Below are positions 25,685 through 34,677 of a DNA stretch of 64,000 nucleotides, piece after piece; the stretch's first letter is position 1, and every line of letters starts with the position of its first letter. Position numbers and translations under genes: made by a program. The stretch is taken from contig JBBKWP010000325.1 in NCBI GenBank assembly GCA_037968995.1, positions 26,492 through 90,491 of the forward strand, written 5' to 3'. A model generated the notes under the pieces. That model was not told the origin of the DNA. It saw only the letters and a program-made list of their open reading frames with translations, and made no database searches. This DNA is from JAEXNA01 sp037968995 (GTDB lineage: Bacteria; Vulcanimicrobiota; Xenobia; Xenobiales; JADMJV01).

Positions 25685-26115
25685 TACCGGTCGGCTCCTC
25701 CACTGATGGTGACTAGGACTACACCGATTGTTATGACCCAAAGTCCCAACCACCTTTGTCTAGAGACCTTTTCTCCTAGCACGGGACCTGCGCAGAGACC
25801 GTTCAAGAGGTAAGTCAAGGCGGTCATGGGTAGAACCAGCGACAGATCGACCCGCGATAGGAGCGCGAGCCAGCAAAAGAAGAAAATTGATAGAAAAACA
25901 ATGGCGAGTGGGATTTCGAAGGTTGTCAGAACCTTAACGAGCGTTCTATAGGCTGCCTGAAATCCATTCCATTGGACTACTCCTACCTTCTTCATGCCTT
26001 TCGCTAAAAGGAGGTCTCCTACAGTCGAGGCGGTGACCGCAAACGTTACGCTGAGCAGAAGTTGGTGAAGTTCCACGGGCCGCGCTTCGGTGATAGAGAA
26101 ACGACCCCTGCGCAA
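25684..26115 (-). CDS. Small four-helix DMT/EamA-like membrane transporter
   Basis: About 143 residues with four hydrophobic helices (LLLSVTFAVTASTVGDLLLA, IPLAIVFLSIFFFCWLALL, SLVLPMTALTYLLNGLCA, LGLWVITIGVVLVTISG), the pattern of half-size drug/metabolite transporters such as EmrE or ArnE/F. The L-A-L-L-S-R-V-D-L-S-x-V-L-P and GEKVSRQRWLG segments are typical of EamA-type repeats. The start is uncertain (TTG 26115 or an internal GTG). Translationally coupled to the radical SAM gene (TAGTG), so it probably moves that enzyme's substrate or product, or a lipid-linked intermediate. Confidence 0.7.
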   Translation of the reverse strand: MRRGRFSITEARPVELHQLLLSVTFAVTASTVGDLLLAKGMKKVGVVQWNGFQAAYRTLVKVLTTFEIPLAIVFLSIFFFCWLALLSRVDLSLVLPMTALTYLLNGLCAGPVLGEKVSRQRWLGLWVITIGVVLVTISGGADR

Positions 26116-26131
26116 GGGGGAGTTCAGTCAC

Positions 26132-26413
26132 ATGCAGAGAAATCGAGCACCTATGTCAGAGGAGTTGATAGAATTTCCCTGTGATTTTCCGGTGAAAGCC
26201 ATGGGCTTTTCCAGCGATGATTTTGAAGAGCACGTGATCGAGATCGTTTCGCGCCACGCCAGCCTCGCGTCCCCCCGCAGCGTCAGTCTCAAGGAGTCTT
26301 CAGGCGGTCGATACCTCAGCGTGACGGTAGCCATTGAAGCGCGATCGCGAGAGCATCTCGAGCTGATCTATTCCGTTCTGAAAGAAGACGACCGCGTCGT
26401 TTACATCTTATAG
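26132..26413 (+). CDS. YbeD/DUF493-family protein
   Basis: 93 residues from ATG 26132, with AAGGGGGAG about 10 bases upstream; ATG 26153 would also give a full domain. The pattern LIEFPCDFPVKAMG, a helix DDFEEHVIEIVSRH, then YLSVTVAIEARSREHLELIYSVLK and a D-R-V-V-Y-I-L end is the DUF493/YbeD ferredoxin-like fold. In E. coli YbeD sits beside lipoate genes and has no proven role; it resembles ACT-type regulatory domains. Here it stands alone, divergent from the DMT gene. Confidence 0.85.
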   Translation: MQRNRAPMSEELIEFPCDFPVKAMGFSSDDFEEHVIEIVSRHASLASPRSVSLKESSGGRYLSVTVAIEARSREHLELIYSVLKEDDRVVYIL

Positions 26414-26465
26414 CGAGGCCAGACGATGCCTGTGCGGAGGTGCTCCTTGTCGGGAAAGGTTTGTG

Positions 26466-27464
26466 TTAGGACGTCTCGACGGTGCTGTCAGACGGCCAGC
26501 GCAAGACGGCCGCAGCCCACGATAGTCCTCCGCCGAAGGCGCTAAGCAGAACGACGCCGCCGGGCGGAACCCGACCTCCAGCGACGGCTTCGCTAAGGGC
26601 CAGGGGTACCGAGCCTGCCGAGGTGTTACCGAATCGATCAAGATTCAAGACGAACTTTTCTATGGAAATACCCCATCGTTTGGCGGCCGACTCTAGGATG
26701 CGCTGGTTGGCCTGATGAGGCACGATGACATCGACATCAGCGATCGTCAGTCCAGCCATCTTCAAGGCCCTTTCAGAGGATTCCACCATAGTGGCCGCGG
26801 CGAATCGAAACACAGCTTTGCCGTCCATTTCGACTTTGTAATCGACTTCTTGGGAACTAGGAGCACTCGGTCCGGCCTTGATCACCAACGAAGAAAAAGA
26901 CCGTCCGTCGGCGCCGTAGTCCCAACCCAATAGCATTCCGTCACCCTCGCTGGTGACAACCACGGCGCCTGCCGCATCACCGAAGAGAACCGCGGTTCGG
27001 CGATCTTGCCAGTTGGTGATTCGGGAAAGAGTGTCGCCGCCTATACAAAGAGCCCTACGAATCCTTGAAGAGCCCAGTTGAGCCGCGACAGTAAGTAGGC
27101 CGTAGATAAAGCCGGAGCAGGCGATATTGAGATCGAATGTTCCGGCACGTCGGCAGCCAAGAGCGTTGGCAATGCGACATGAGGTGGCCGGCATAAAAGT
27201 ATCAGGTGTCATCGTCGCCACCAAGACAAGGTCGATGGATTCCGGCTCAAACCCCGACATTTCCAGGGCCTGCCGTCCGGCCAAGATGCCGAGGTCAGAG
27301 AGCGCTTTATCGTCGGCCTGAATGCGACGAGTCGAGATCCCCGTTCGGGCACGGATCCACTCGTCACTCGTGTCCATCTGAGAGGCGAGTTCCACGTTGT
27401 CGACGATACGTTCGGGGACCCCCGCACCCAAGCCTACGACACTAAGTGAAATAGGGGTGGTCAT
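26466..27464 (-). CDS. fabH: 3-oxoacyl-ACP synthase III (FabH)
   Basis: 332 residues. Condenses acyl-CoA with malonyl-ACP to start fatty acid synthesis. Catalytic Cys116 in NIACSGFIYGL; His in VPHQANQRILES; Asn in NLDRFGNTSAGSVPLAL. GDTLSRITNWQDR carries the conserved Trp/Arg region near the CoA pocket. No other fatty acid gene is adjacent, so this may be a second KAS III with another acyl specificity. Starts inside the stop of the small upstream gene (ATGA). Confidence 0.92.
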   Translation of the reverse strand: MTTPISLSVVGLGAGVPERIVDNVELASQMDTSDEWIRARTGISTRRIQADDKALSDLGILAGRQALEMSGFEPESIDLVLVATMTPDTFMPATSCRIANALGCRRAGTFDLNIACSGFIYGLLTVAAQLGSSRIRRALCIGGDTLSRITNWQDRRTAVLFGDAAGAVVVTSEGDGMLLGWDYGADGRSFSSLVIKAGPSAPSSQEVDYKVEMDGKAVFRFAAATMVESSERALKMAGLTIADVDVIVPHQANQRILESAAKRWGISIEKFVLNLDRFGNTSAGSVPLALSEAVAGGRVPPGGVVLLSAFGGGLSWAAAVLRWPSDSTVETS

Positions 27465-27814
27465 GCGGACTCAAGTCGGGAAAGCTCCTTTTCGATCTCA
27501 GAATCAGATTGTGCCCAACCTAATTTGGGCTTGAGATCGCTGTCAGTCAGATCCTTCTGTACGAAGCTAAGGACTTTAAGCTTTTGAGAAATAGAATTTT
27601 TAACGCGAGTTTCCCGAGAATCAGCGGCTTCACCGCCGCCGGGAAATCGAAAACTCATAAACGGCTCAGACGATTGACCGAAAATCAGATCCAGAATTCT
27701 GAGAGTGCTCTCATTCCACTGATCGTAGAGATCATAGTCGAGGTCATTCAATAGATTTTCACCGACCTTATAAAGTCGGTCAACTTTTGCGATGGCGCCG
27801 TCTTGGTCTAACAT
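27461..27814 (-). CDS. Small acidic hypothetical protein coupled to fabH
   Basis: 117 residues from ATG 27814, selected for the strong GGAGG 7 bases upstream; a reading extending to 27949 is a by-product of an open frame. Composition is acidic and helical (AKVDRLYKVGENLLNDLDYDLYDQW quoted in part), with ISQKLKVLSFVQKDL in the second half. No known family. The stop overlaps fabH by 4 bases, so co-translation with fabH is likely. Confidence 0.65.
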   Translation of the reverse strand: MLDQDGAIAKVDRLYKVGENLLNDLDYDLYDQWNESTLRILDLIFGQSSEPFMSFRFPGGGEAADSRETRVKNSISQKLKVLSFVQKDLTDSDLKPKLGWAQSDSEIEKELSRLESA

Positions 27815-27872
27815 TCTACCTCCGAAACAGGAGAAAATGCACGAGGCATTCTCGCACAAAATTGCGATGCAA

Positions 27873-29528
27873 TCATGGAATATCCTGCTTTTCCTCGGCC
27901 GACTCAGCCAGAATATGTCTTCGCGTCTTCTCAACCCAAGCTTCCGCATCTCTGTAGTCCGGGTCGAACATCAGGGCTTGGGCGAAAGCCTGCTCTGCCT
28001 TCTTCCAGTTTTGGCGATAGAACCAACCGAGTCCGATGTTGAAGTAAGTTTTAGGGTCTGGGCCGAACTGCTCCAAGGAGAGTTCGAAGGCCTGATGGGA
28101 AAGCACGTAGTTCTCGATGCGATAAGCGACTCGGCCGATTTCAAAGGCCATGTCCACGTCCTCACCCACGGGAAACACTGCCACCAGGCATCGGTGGAGT
28201 ACGGACTCAAGTTCGGCCATGGCCTCTTCTTCGATCTCTTCGTCGTCGAGGCCAATGAGGATATGATCAGAGAGTTCATAGAAGACCTGAGGGTCGAACC
28301 CGGCAAGACGCAATAAGTCGAGGGATAAACGCAGACTCGGTCGCCCAATAGCCTCGTCCACGCTTTCCTTAATCCGGAAGCGGTCAACCGCGTGAAAGGC
28401 TTCCAAAGATTTCATTCGGTAGCCCATTTCCATGAAATTCTGGGGAAACGCCGTTCCAACGGCGGGAACGATGAGGTGGGAAAGGTCCAATGTTCCGTCT
28501 CGAGCACTGGTGTGCCAACCGAGTCCACCCCACTCTTCAGCCAACCAACCGAGTGCGTGGACGTTCGCATTGAAAGAGAAGCCGCCACCATGTGGCACCA
28601 ATTCAGGTTCTTCGAGGTCTCTTAACTGGGACTCGTTAACGAACGCCTTGTCGGCCACCAAGAGGACTGCGCCAATTTCACTCCAGCCGCGAAGCCGGTC
28701 GAGAAACTTCATGGAGCCTGTGGGGAAGGGGAAGTAGGTGTCCACGAAACCTTTGTAGCGTCCAAGAACTGTGCGCCATTCTTCCGTCAGAGTGCTCATC
28801 TGGTCGGCTCGATAATTGAAAGTGAGCTTGATTTTCTCACCAAGGTCCTCGACTCTACGAGGATCCTGCCCCTCCTTGAGTCCCCGCACCGAGACGGTCG
28901 CGCAGCCTAAGGTCATACTGTCTTGGTAGAATCGCACCAAGTCGTATGGCAGGGAATCGAGTACATAGTTAGTGACCACGAAAACGGGGTTGCTGCTGGG
29001 ACCTTCGGGCCGCGCTGAAGGTTCTGGCCAGGCGTTTGGGCGCAAATCGGTGGAAATGTCGAACAGGCTCAAACGCAGTCGACCGCTAGAAAAATAGGGG
29101 AGAAGTTGCGGCTGCAACGATAAAAATTTGAGACCTTTGGCCCCCAGTTCTCCGAGTTCTAGCGTGAAACGATACCCTTCGGGGTGAAAGATCTTGCTGC
29201 GCTCTTCTAATCGTTCGAGTTCGCGAAGAAGAAAGTAGGCGTGGCGACCGGTTCCTGGACCGATCTCGTAGACCTCGATCGGGACCTCTCGGGTGAGGAG
29301 GCCCATCCGATGGAAGTCCCTGACCAGAACGAAGATGCTTTCAGCCCATTCTGCCGCCAGAAGTGGAGTGTTAGTAATGTGGAAGGGGATGTCGCCATCC
29401 GTCCAAACTGCGACGCCTCCATCTTGGTAGTAGGCTTTCATCCAGTCCCACAGCACAGATCGGCTGAGCGGAACGTCTCGCTCAACGACGCGCGGTGGAA
29501 TCTTTGGTGTTTTGGTGGCTCTGGACAT
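27873..29528 (-). CDS. MidA-like SAM-dependent methyltransferase fused to C-terminal TPR
   Basis: 551 residues. VYEIGPGTGRHAYFLLREL (about 88-106) is motif I of a SAM methyltransferase, and VTNYVLDSLPYDLVRF is the late acidic/asparagine segment typical of the MidA/DUF185 group; MidA methylates an Arg of a mitochondrial complex I subunit in eukaryotes. A TPR follows (ENYVLSHQAFELSLEQFG, TYFNIGLGWFYRQNW, KAEQAFAQALMFDP). The target is unknown; the TPR suggests a protein substrate. The start codon lies head to head with the divergent acyltransferase at 29527. Confidence 0.75.
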   Translation of the reverse strand: MSRATKTPKIPPRVVERDVPLSRSVLWDWMKAYYQDGGVAVWTDGDIPFHITNTPLLAAEWAESIFVLVRDFHRMGLLTREVPIEVYEIGPGTGRHAYFLLRELERLEERSKIFHPEGYRFTLELGELGAKGLKFLSLQPQLLPYFSSGRLRLSLFDISTDLRPNAWPEPSARPEGPSSNPVFVVTNYVLDSLPYDLVRFYQDSMTLGCATVSVRGLKEGQDPRRVEDLGEKIKLTFNYRADQMSTLTEEWRTVLGRYKGFVDTYFPFPTGSMKFLDRLRGWSEIGAVLLVADKAFVNESQLRDLEEPELVPHGGGFSFNANVHALGWLAEEWGGLGWHTSARDGTLDLSHLIVPAVGTAFPQNFMEMGYRMKSLEAFHAVDRFRIKESVDEAIGRPSLRLSLDLLRLAGFDPQVFYELSDHILIGLDDEEIEEEAMAELESVLHRCLVAVFPVGEDVDMAFEIGRVAYRIENYVLSHQAFELSLEQFGPDPKTYFNIGLGWFYRQNWKKAEQAFAQALMFDPDYRDAEAWVEKTRRHILAESAEEKQDIP

Positions 29529-30588
29529 GGCAGGCGCAGTTTCTCCTCCCTGGTTGAATCCCTCTCAGCCTCCCCGCGCAGTTTTGAAGGCAGCACGATT
29601 CTGCGGCGCGAACGAAATTTTCGTGATAAGAGAAGCATACTCGGCCGAACGGCATCAGTCGACTTGGGAAATGGCCGCCTCAGATCTCCTCATAGGGGAT
29701 CAGTTTTGCTCTTCGCCATACTGGTGTACACCGTTTGTGCATGCCTTTCGTTGTGACGCGGATCTCGTTGTGTATCAGGACTCTCAGAGCTTTGGAGTCT
29801 TCACCCAAGAAGAGAACCGCCATGGCGTCCATTATATGCCGGCCGATACAATGTGGATGTTCGGGACTCCGGTTCTGTCCGCCAATCCTTCTCGATTTTT
29901 ACAAGAGTTCTGCGCGTTTTCAAGGCGTGATCGCAAAGACGTTAGCGTCGTCTCTTTAACAGGGATCTATCCGGACAGCGAACTCCTTCAGGACGCTTTT
30001 TGGCGCAGATATCCCCACTGGGAACATCCCGTGACCGTTCGGCGGGTCGCCGATCTTACCGGTGGAGTTGAGGGCTTTATGGGGCGTCGCTCAAAAAACT
30101 TCCGTTCTCGGCTTCGTAGAACAATCAAGAAGGCAACTTCTGAAGGGATTGAGACGGAATTCATGCCCCACCGTGCCGATGGTCCCACCGTTGCAACACT
30201 TTTGGAGCGAGCCATGACACTCGAGGCACAAAGTTGGAAGGGGCTCGCGGGGATGGGGGTCGATCGTGGAGAGATGGCCCGCTTTTATGGCGAGATGATC
30301 CCGATGCTGGCGAGCAGCGGGCGTCTGCGTGGCCTGTTCTTGAAGCGTGACGGCCGAGACCTTGCGTATCTTTTTGGGGCTTCCTTCGGCGCGACGTTCC
30401 GTGGTTTACAGTTTTCTTTTCTCGAGCCCGAACAGCAAGGACTTGGCAATGTCGCCCAATTCTCCATGATTGAGGCCGTGGTGGCAGAGGGCTCCCGCTA
30501 TTATGATTTTGGACAAGACATAGCTTACAAGTCCCGCTGGGCGGAGTTGGAAGTGAGTTCATACGGATTCGGCTTTCAATACAGTTAA
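29527..30588 (+). CDS. FemAB/BioF2-like GNAT acyltransferase
   Basis: 353 residues from ATG 29527 (a GTG at 29512 is possible). RSKNFRSRLRRTIKKA followed by a helix and GRLRGLFLKRDGRDLAYLFG is the Acetyltransf_6 (CelD/BioF2-like) pattern, and FSFLEPEQQGLGNVAQFSMIEA is its second half; the family also includes FemX-like aminoacyl transferases and polysaccharide acetylation enzymes. No membrane span. The substrate cannot be told from sequence. Its start codon overlaps the methyltransferase start on the opposite strand, so promoters of each lie inside the other gene. Confidence 0.75.
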   Translation: MAGAVSPPWLNPSQPPRAVLKAARFCGANEIFVIREAYSAERHQSTWEMAASDLLIGDQFCSSPYWCTPFVHAFRCDADLVVYQDSQSFGVFTQEENRHGVHYMPADTMWMFGTPVLSANPSRFLQEFCAFSRRDRKDVSVVSLTGIYPDSELLQDAFWRRYPHWEHPVTVRRVADLTGGVEGFMGRRSKNFRSRLRRTIKKATSEGIETEFMPHRADGPTVATLLERAMTLEAQSWKGLAGMGVDRGEMARFYGEMIPMLASSGRLRGLFLKRDGRDLAYLFGASFGATFRGLQFSFLEPEQQGLGNVAQFSMIEAVVAEGSRYYDFGQDIAYKSRWAELEVSSYGFGFQYS

Positions 30589-30654
30589 GACGATGTTTTG
30601 CGGACGATGCTCTCGTTTCGCAGGGTTTCCCCGAGCAACGGAAAAAATCCGGTG

Positions 30655-32277
30655 ATGGCCCAAAAGAGTAGCTACACTGACCTTGTCCACAACATTGTTC
30701 GCGATGCCGAGGAGTCGCTCAGTCTCGAAGAGATTACCGAGCAGCTCATCGCAATGCAACCTGACAACCCACCCAAGAATCCTCGCGCCACTGTGCGCGC
30801 GGCTTTGCGCGCCAGTCACCTCATTAAACTGGCAGGGAAGAAGCGGTTTTCTTGGCTTCCAAAGTGCACCCAAGGCGCCAGAGTTCGTCACACCTTGACG
30901 CCGGCGGAATACGATAAGCGTCAGTTCTATTGGGATGCCGAAGCGTTGGTCGTCCTGTGGCCGGCCGCCGAAGAGCCGGAAAAACGACGTGTTCGTGACA
31001 ACATCGTTTGGGTCACCGAAGGAGGGGCGGAGTTCAGCTTTGACCTCCGGGAGAATGATGATCGATTGTTCAGTCAGCCGGAGGCTGACCTCTGGGCTTG
31101 GTTGAGCGAACAGAAAGCCGAAATCGGTGACGACTTGATCATCAGCGCGACGGAACCGATGGAGCAGAAGTTTTCCGTGCGTTGGGAATCTCGCGCGGCA
31201 AGAAATACCTCACTTATCGAGGAACGCAACCGAGCCGTCAAGCGCAGAATCGAAGGATTCTTGACCACCCAGCGCGACGGGATCGCCGAGCCTAAAGAGA
31301 TAGCAGCCGATCTCTTGAGCGCTCAGTGCTATCACGACTCCGTTCCCCCTCAGTCGCTGTCCAACCTATTGCCGAAGGATGTCGTTGCGCGTTTCGGCCA
31401 TATGGTGGAACTCGACGGCTTGAAAAACGACAAAGGCTCTAACGTCATTCCTTTCCCCAATCGTTCGTCGGAATCAGGTGAGCACGTGGCGTCCCCCGAG
31501 GCCGAAGTGAAGGGCTCGTTGGAGCTGGCCATTCCGCTCAACACCGGGCAGGAACTGCCGGACGATAAGGCTTACCAGCAAGGGATGGAGATGCTCCTGG
31601 ACGCGGAAACCCCAAGTCCGGCGCTCGCCATTCATATCCTGGGCATTTCCAAGCTCTGTTCCCCCGGATACGCCTTCTTGTCTCAGACCTCTCAGTTTCG
31701 AAAAGAGGCTATGGAGTTGGCCGGACAATCCGTTATCGCCTCGGAGCGTCGTATCGCCCACGGAGTGATCGAGTCCCTGGTTACAGGCCAGGAGTTCGCC
31801 CTGGAAGAAGCCGTGGCCAACTATTTAGAGTCGCGAAGTTTCTTAGCCCGAGCCCTCTGGCACGGGGGGAGCTTTGACGAGGCCATCGAGCAGGCCATGC
31901 ACTGCTTTGAGGTGGATCCCGAAGATCCGGCGGTGCGAGAAGACCTCTTCGTCATGCTGTTCGACAGCGACCGTCACGATATGGTACTCAGTCTCTTGGA
32001 GTCTTTTCCTGGCGCCTCGGTCACGGAAGACTTATACCATCGTGCTCTGTCAGCGCTCTTGGAAGAGCCGGAGTCTAAAGAAGCCACCAAACTGCTCCGT
32101 AAGGCCACCACTCACAACCCTTATTTGGCCAGTCTATTCCTTGGGGAAGAGCCGAAGAAAGCCAAGAAGTCACAAGTGGAGGAAGCCGCCAGCTACGAAG
32201 CTGCCTACGGGTTCTTGTGGCGGCGCGAGGACTCGATTTTCGACCTATTAGAAGAAGTCGTTCTGGCGAAGCGGTAA
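30655..32277 (+). CDS. Large protein with N-terminal winged-helix-like and C-terminal TPR-like regions
   Basis: 540 residues from ATG 30655 (ATG 30607 and GTG 30598 are in frame). The N-terminal 60 residues (SYTDLVHNIVRD, LSLEEITEQLIAM, ATVRAALRASHLIKLAG, KRFSWLP) fit a HARE-HTH or RNA polymerase delta-type winged helix. A middle segment (about 95-260) is of unknown type, and the C-terminal half contains tandem helical pairs (FLARALWHGGSFDEAIEQAM, DPAVREDLFVMLFDS) that look like TPRs. Possible regulator or chromatin-like scaffold; function not established. Ends 4 bases before the converging YbjN-like gene. Confidence 0.6.
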   Translation: MAQKSSYTDLVHNIVRDAEESLSLEEITEQLIAMQPDNPPKNPRATVRAALRASHLIKLAGKKRFSWLPKCTQGARVRHTLTPAEYDKRQFYWDAEALVVLWPAAEEPEKRRVRDNIVWVTEGGAEFSFDLRENDDRLFSQPEADLWAWLSEQKAEIGDDLIISATEPMEQKFSVRWESRAARNTSLIEERNRAVKRRIEGFLTTQRDGIAEPKEIAADLLSAQCYHDSVPPQSLSNLLPKDVVARFGHMVELDGLKNDKGSNVIPFPNRSSESGEHVASPEAEVKGSLELAIPLNTGQELPDDKAYQQGMEMLLDAETPSPALAIHILGISKLCSPGYAFLSQTSQFRKEAMELAGQSVIASERRIAHGVIESLVTGQEFALEEAVANYLESRSFLARALWHGGSFDEAIEQAMHCFEVDPEDPAVREDLFVMLFDSDRHDMVLSLLESFPGASVTEDLYHRALSALLEEPESKEATKLLRKATTHNPYLASLFLGEEPKKAKKSQVEEAASYEAAYGFLWRREDSIFDLLEEVVLAKR

Positions 32278-32281
32278 AAAA

Positions 32282-32713
32282 CTATTTGTGATCCCGCCCG
32301 AACAGCAGGGTCTCCATCTGGTCGGCCCGCCGCGAGAGTTTGACGATGAGGTCACCAAGAGATGCGGAATCAGCCTCGAACTCTCGAACCGACAAGACCG
32401 AGGTATAGAAGACGACCTTGCCGACGACGCCCACCGAGGTGTTGATCCAGGTCATATTCTGTTCTAAGAGTCGGACCAACTGCTCTTGGCTACATCGTTC
32501 GACGCTGACCAGCGGTGAGATCACGCGAATAAAGTTGATACTGTCTTCGTCTTCAAGGTAGAGGCGGATCTGTTGTTCCCGTAGCCCTTTGTCCATCTTA
32601 ACTACTGCTGAGCACTCTGTCTCACTGGGATCTTCGCCGTGATGAATCTCAAACTGGAAGTACTCTCGGTCAAAATAGTCTTCCAAGGTCTCTGTGATCG
32701 TGTTCCAAATCAT
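32282..32713 (-). CDS. Small YbjN-like protein
   Basis: 143 residues from ATG 32713, overlapping the upstream glycosyltransferase by 4 bases (ATGA). Strand/helix order (FQFEIHHGEDPSETECSAVVKM, a helix EQQIRLYLEDEDSINFIRVISPLV, then LVRLLEQNMTWINTSVGVVG) resembles YbjN-type or type III secretion chaperone-like folds. No catalytic motif. It probably supports the glycosyltransferases in the same operon; function unknown. Confidence 0.55.
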   Translation of the reverse strand: MIWNTITETLEDYFDREYFQFEIHHGEDPSETECSAVVKMDKGLREQQIRLYLEDEDSINFIRVISPLVSVERCSQEQLVRLLEQNMTWINTSVGVVGKVVFYTSVLSVREFEADSASLGDLIVKLSRRADQMETLLFGRDHK

Positions 32714-33681
32714 GGCGACTCCGTTCCTCGGCGCATCTCTTTGAAATAGTGAATGGTGGAAAGCTGCTTTAAACACCAGGATTGATGTCGCGAAAGAGGC
32801 TTTTCGGGTTCTAAAGGTCTTTTGCCCAGACCGAGGCGATTTCGACAATACTTCTCTAGAATTCGACCTGAGTTTGTAAAGCCGGCCCAAGCTAAGCGGG
32901 GCGGATGGGTACCGGTGGAGAATCTCGTTCTCTGCCGAGGATGCATCTTGATGTAGTGCATAGCTGTTCGCGCCTTCGCTTCGGCCTGACGCAAGGCTCC
33001 TTCGATGTTGGCCGAGGTGGGCGGCTTTTTGATATGGTAGCCTACGGCTTTATAGTTGGTCTGACGAGAAAGGCCGATAGCCATCAAGCGCAACCCTAGT
33101 TCTTGATCTTCCCAACCGTACTCTTTAAAGCTCTCGTCGAAAAGGCCGGCCTCCAGCAGATGCTCGACTCGGACGCTGACATTGCTTGTCCAGAAGAATG
33201 AAGTGGAGATATCGGCCATGGTGAATTTAGGCTTCTCAGGAATCTCCGCGGTCTCCACGTGATTTACCCATCCGTTGACCACGCACATCGAGTGCCGGTC
33301 GTGGCTGCGCAGATGCTCTTCTAAGAGGCGGTGGTCGGCCAAGACGTCATCGTCGATGTAAAGCATGATTCTGCCTTGGCTGAGTCGTATTCCGTGGTTG
33401 CGTGCCGCGGCCAAAGCCGAATGCTCTTGATAGCCGTAAGTTAAGCGATAAGGGGCGTCGAAGGCTTCAATCATCGCGGCGGTTTCGTCGGTTGACCCGT
33501 CGTCGATCACGACCACCTCGTAGCGGTCGGGATGAATCGACTGGTCCGCCAGCGAGCTCAGCACCAGTCTTAAGGTCGAGTGCCGATTGCGACTGCACAG
33601 ACCAACCGTGATCTCTCGGTCGGCCACCCGGGATGCCGCTGTGTCGGTGATGCTTTCTTCGGAAATATTAGCTGTGTTCAT
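32710..33681 (-). CDS. GT2-family glycosyltransferase
   Basis: 323 residues. GT-A fold: TVGLCSRNRHSTLRLVLSSL, VVVIDDGSTDETAAMIEAF, the DxD-like MLYIDDDVLAD, and GWEDQELGLRL as the catalytic-base/ED region. No membrane span. Overlaps the preceding GT2 gene by 14 bases and the YbjN-like gene by 4 bases. Likely adds sugars to a cell-surface glycan or lipid; sugar unknown. Confidence 0.88.
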   Translation of the reverse strand: MNTANISEESITDTAASRVADREITVGLCSRNRHSTLRLVLSSLADQSIHPDRYEVVVIDDGSTDETAAMIEAFDAPYRLTYGYQEHSALAAARNHGIRLSQGRIMLYIDDDVLADHRLLEEHLRSHDRHSMCVVNGWVNHVETAEIPEKPKFTMADISTSFFWTSNVSVRVEHLLEAGLFDESFKEYGWEDQELGLRLMAIGLSRQTNYKAVGYHIKKPPTSANIEGALRQAEAKARTAMHYIKMHPRQRTRFSTGTHPPRLAWAGFTNSGRILEKYCRNRLGLGKRPLEPEKPLSRHQSWCLKQLSTIHYFKEMRRGTESP

Positions 33682-34561
33682 GATCTGGCCTGTTCGCTGG
33701 TGATTTTAAAACGTTCCGTCCGCTTTGGAGGTATTCTCGCTCGGCAAGGAGTGACGCAGCCAACGGAGCAAACTTTCCGGTGGGCTGTTTTTTGAGATAT
33801 CGGGCGTAGGCCCGACGCAAGGGCCCTGCGGTGAGTAAACCTGAGCGTAGATAGTTAGCTGGGTGCAACCCACTGCGCAGCTTCATACGAAAGCTAGGGT
33901 AACGTTGGTAAAGCAAAGCGGCCGACGCACCGTCGCGCTGAGCGGTCACCAAACGATGGTCGGTTGACAGCCTTGGCTTGAGGTGGAACACATAGCCCGG
34001 CAGCACAAAATGGCGAGCTACCCCAATTTGCTTGAGCCGAACTCCTAGTTCGGCGTCTTCCCATCGCGGGAAATCCACATCGAAGAGACCGGCTTCGCAA
34101 AGTAGAGACTTTCGAAGCGAGGCATTGGATGTGCAGAGATAGTTTTGCGAATAATGGGCCAAGAGTCTTGGCTGTTCTGTCGGCAGGGGCAGCGAGTCGA
34201 TGTTGATCACCGGACCGCGAACCAAGCGTCGCAGATGACCACGATGCCCCTCCTCGTGATGTTCGAGCAAGTCGGCACATGGAAACACGTCGTCATCTAT
34301 AAAGAGGATATGAGTTCCGGTGGCTTTAGAGATCGCGAGATTTCTGGCAGCGGAAGTCCCCTGACCGACCCCGTGATGCAGACAATGTAATCGATATCCC
34401 ACCTCCAGCTTTTCAAGCGAGGCGCGTGTGTTGTCTTGAGAACCGTCGTTGACCACGATGACCTCGAATTTAGAGCGGGGATACGTCAATCTCTCCAAAT
34501 GAACTAGAGCCTGAATCAGGATCTCAGCGCGGTCGCGAGTGGGAATGACAAGACTGAACAT
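33668..34561 (-). CDS. GT2-family glycosyltransferase
   Basis: 297 residues from ATG 34561; GTG 34573 is an alternative. Same fold as its neighbour: MFSLVIPTRDRAEILIQAL, VVNDGSQDNTRASLEKL, HILFIDDDVFPC (DxD), and PRWEDAELGVRLKQIG. The two are paralogous in layout, suggesting two sequential or alternative transfers. They overlap by 14 bases. The 104 bases upstream separate it from the phosphopantetheinyl transferase and may hold an internal promoter; I see no clear consensus there. Confidence 0.88.
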   Translation of the reverse strand: MFSLVIPTRDRAEILIQALVHLERLTYPRSKFEVIVVNDGSQDNTRASLEKLEVGYRLHCLHHGVGQGTSAARNLAISKATGTHILFIDDDVFPCADLLEHHEEGHRGHLRRLVRGPVINIDSLPLPTEQPRLLAHYSQNYLCTSNASLRKSLLCEAGLFDVDFPRWEDAELGVRLKQIGVARHFVLPGYVFHLKPRLSTDHRLVTAQRDGASAALLYQRYPSFRMKLRSGLHPANYLRSGLLTAGPLRRAYARYLKKQPTGKFAPLAASLLAEREYLQSGRNVLKSPANRPDHEHS

Positions 34562-34677
34562 GGGCGAGAACACCGCTTAAAATTTGAGGCAGCGCGCTCG
34601 ATTCCTTCCCCCGAAACCCGTTGTCTTACTGGTTCTGGATTCCAGGGAGTTGCCCACGGTATACGGGGAGCACGGTC

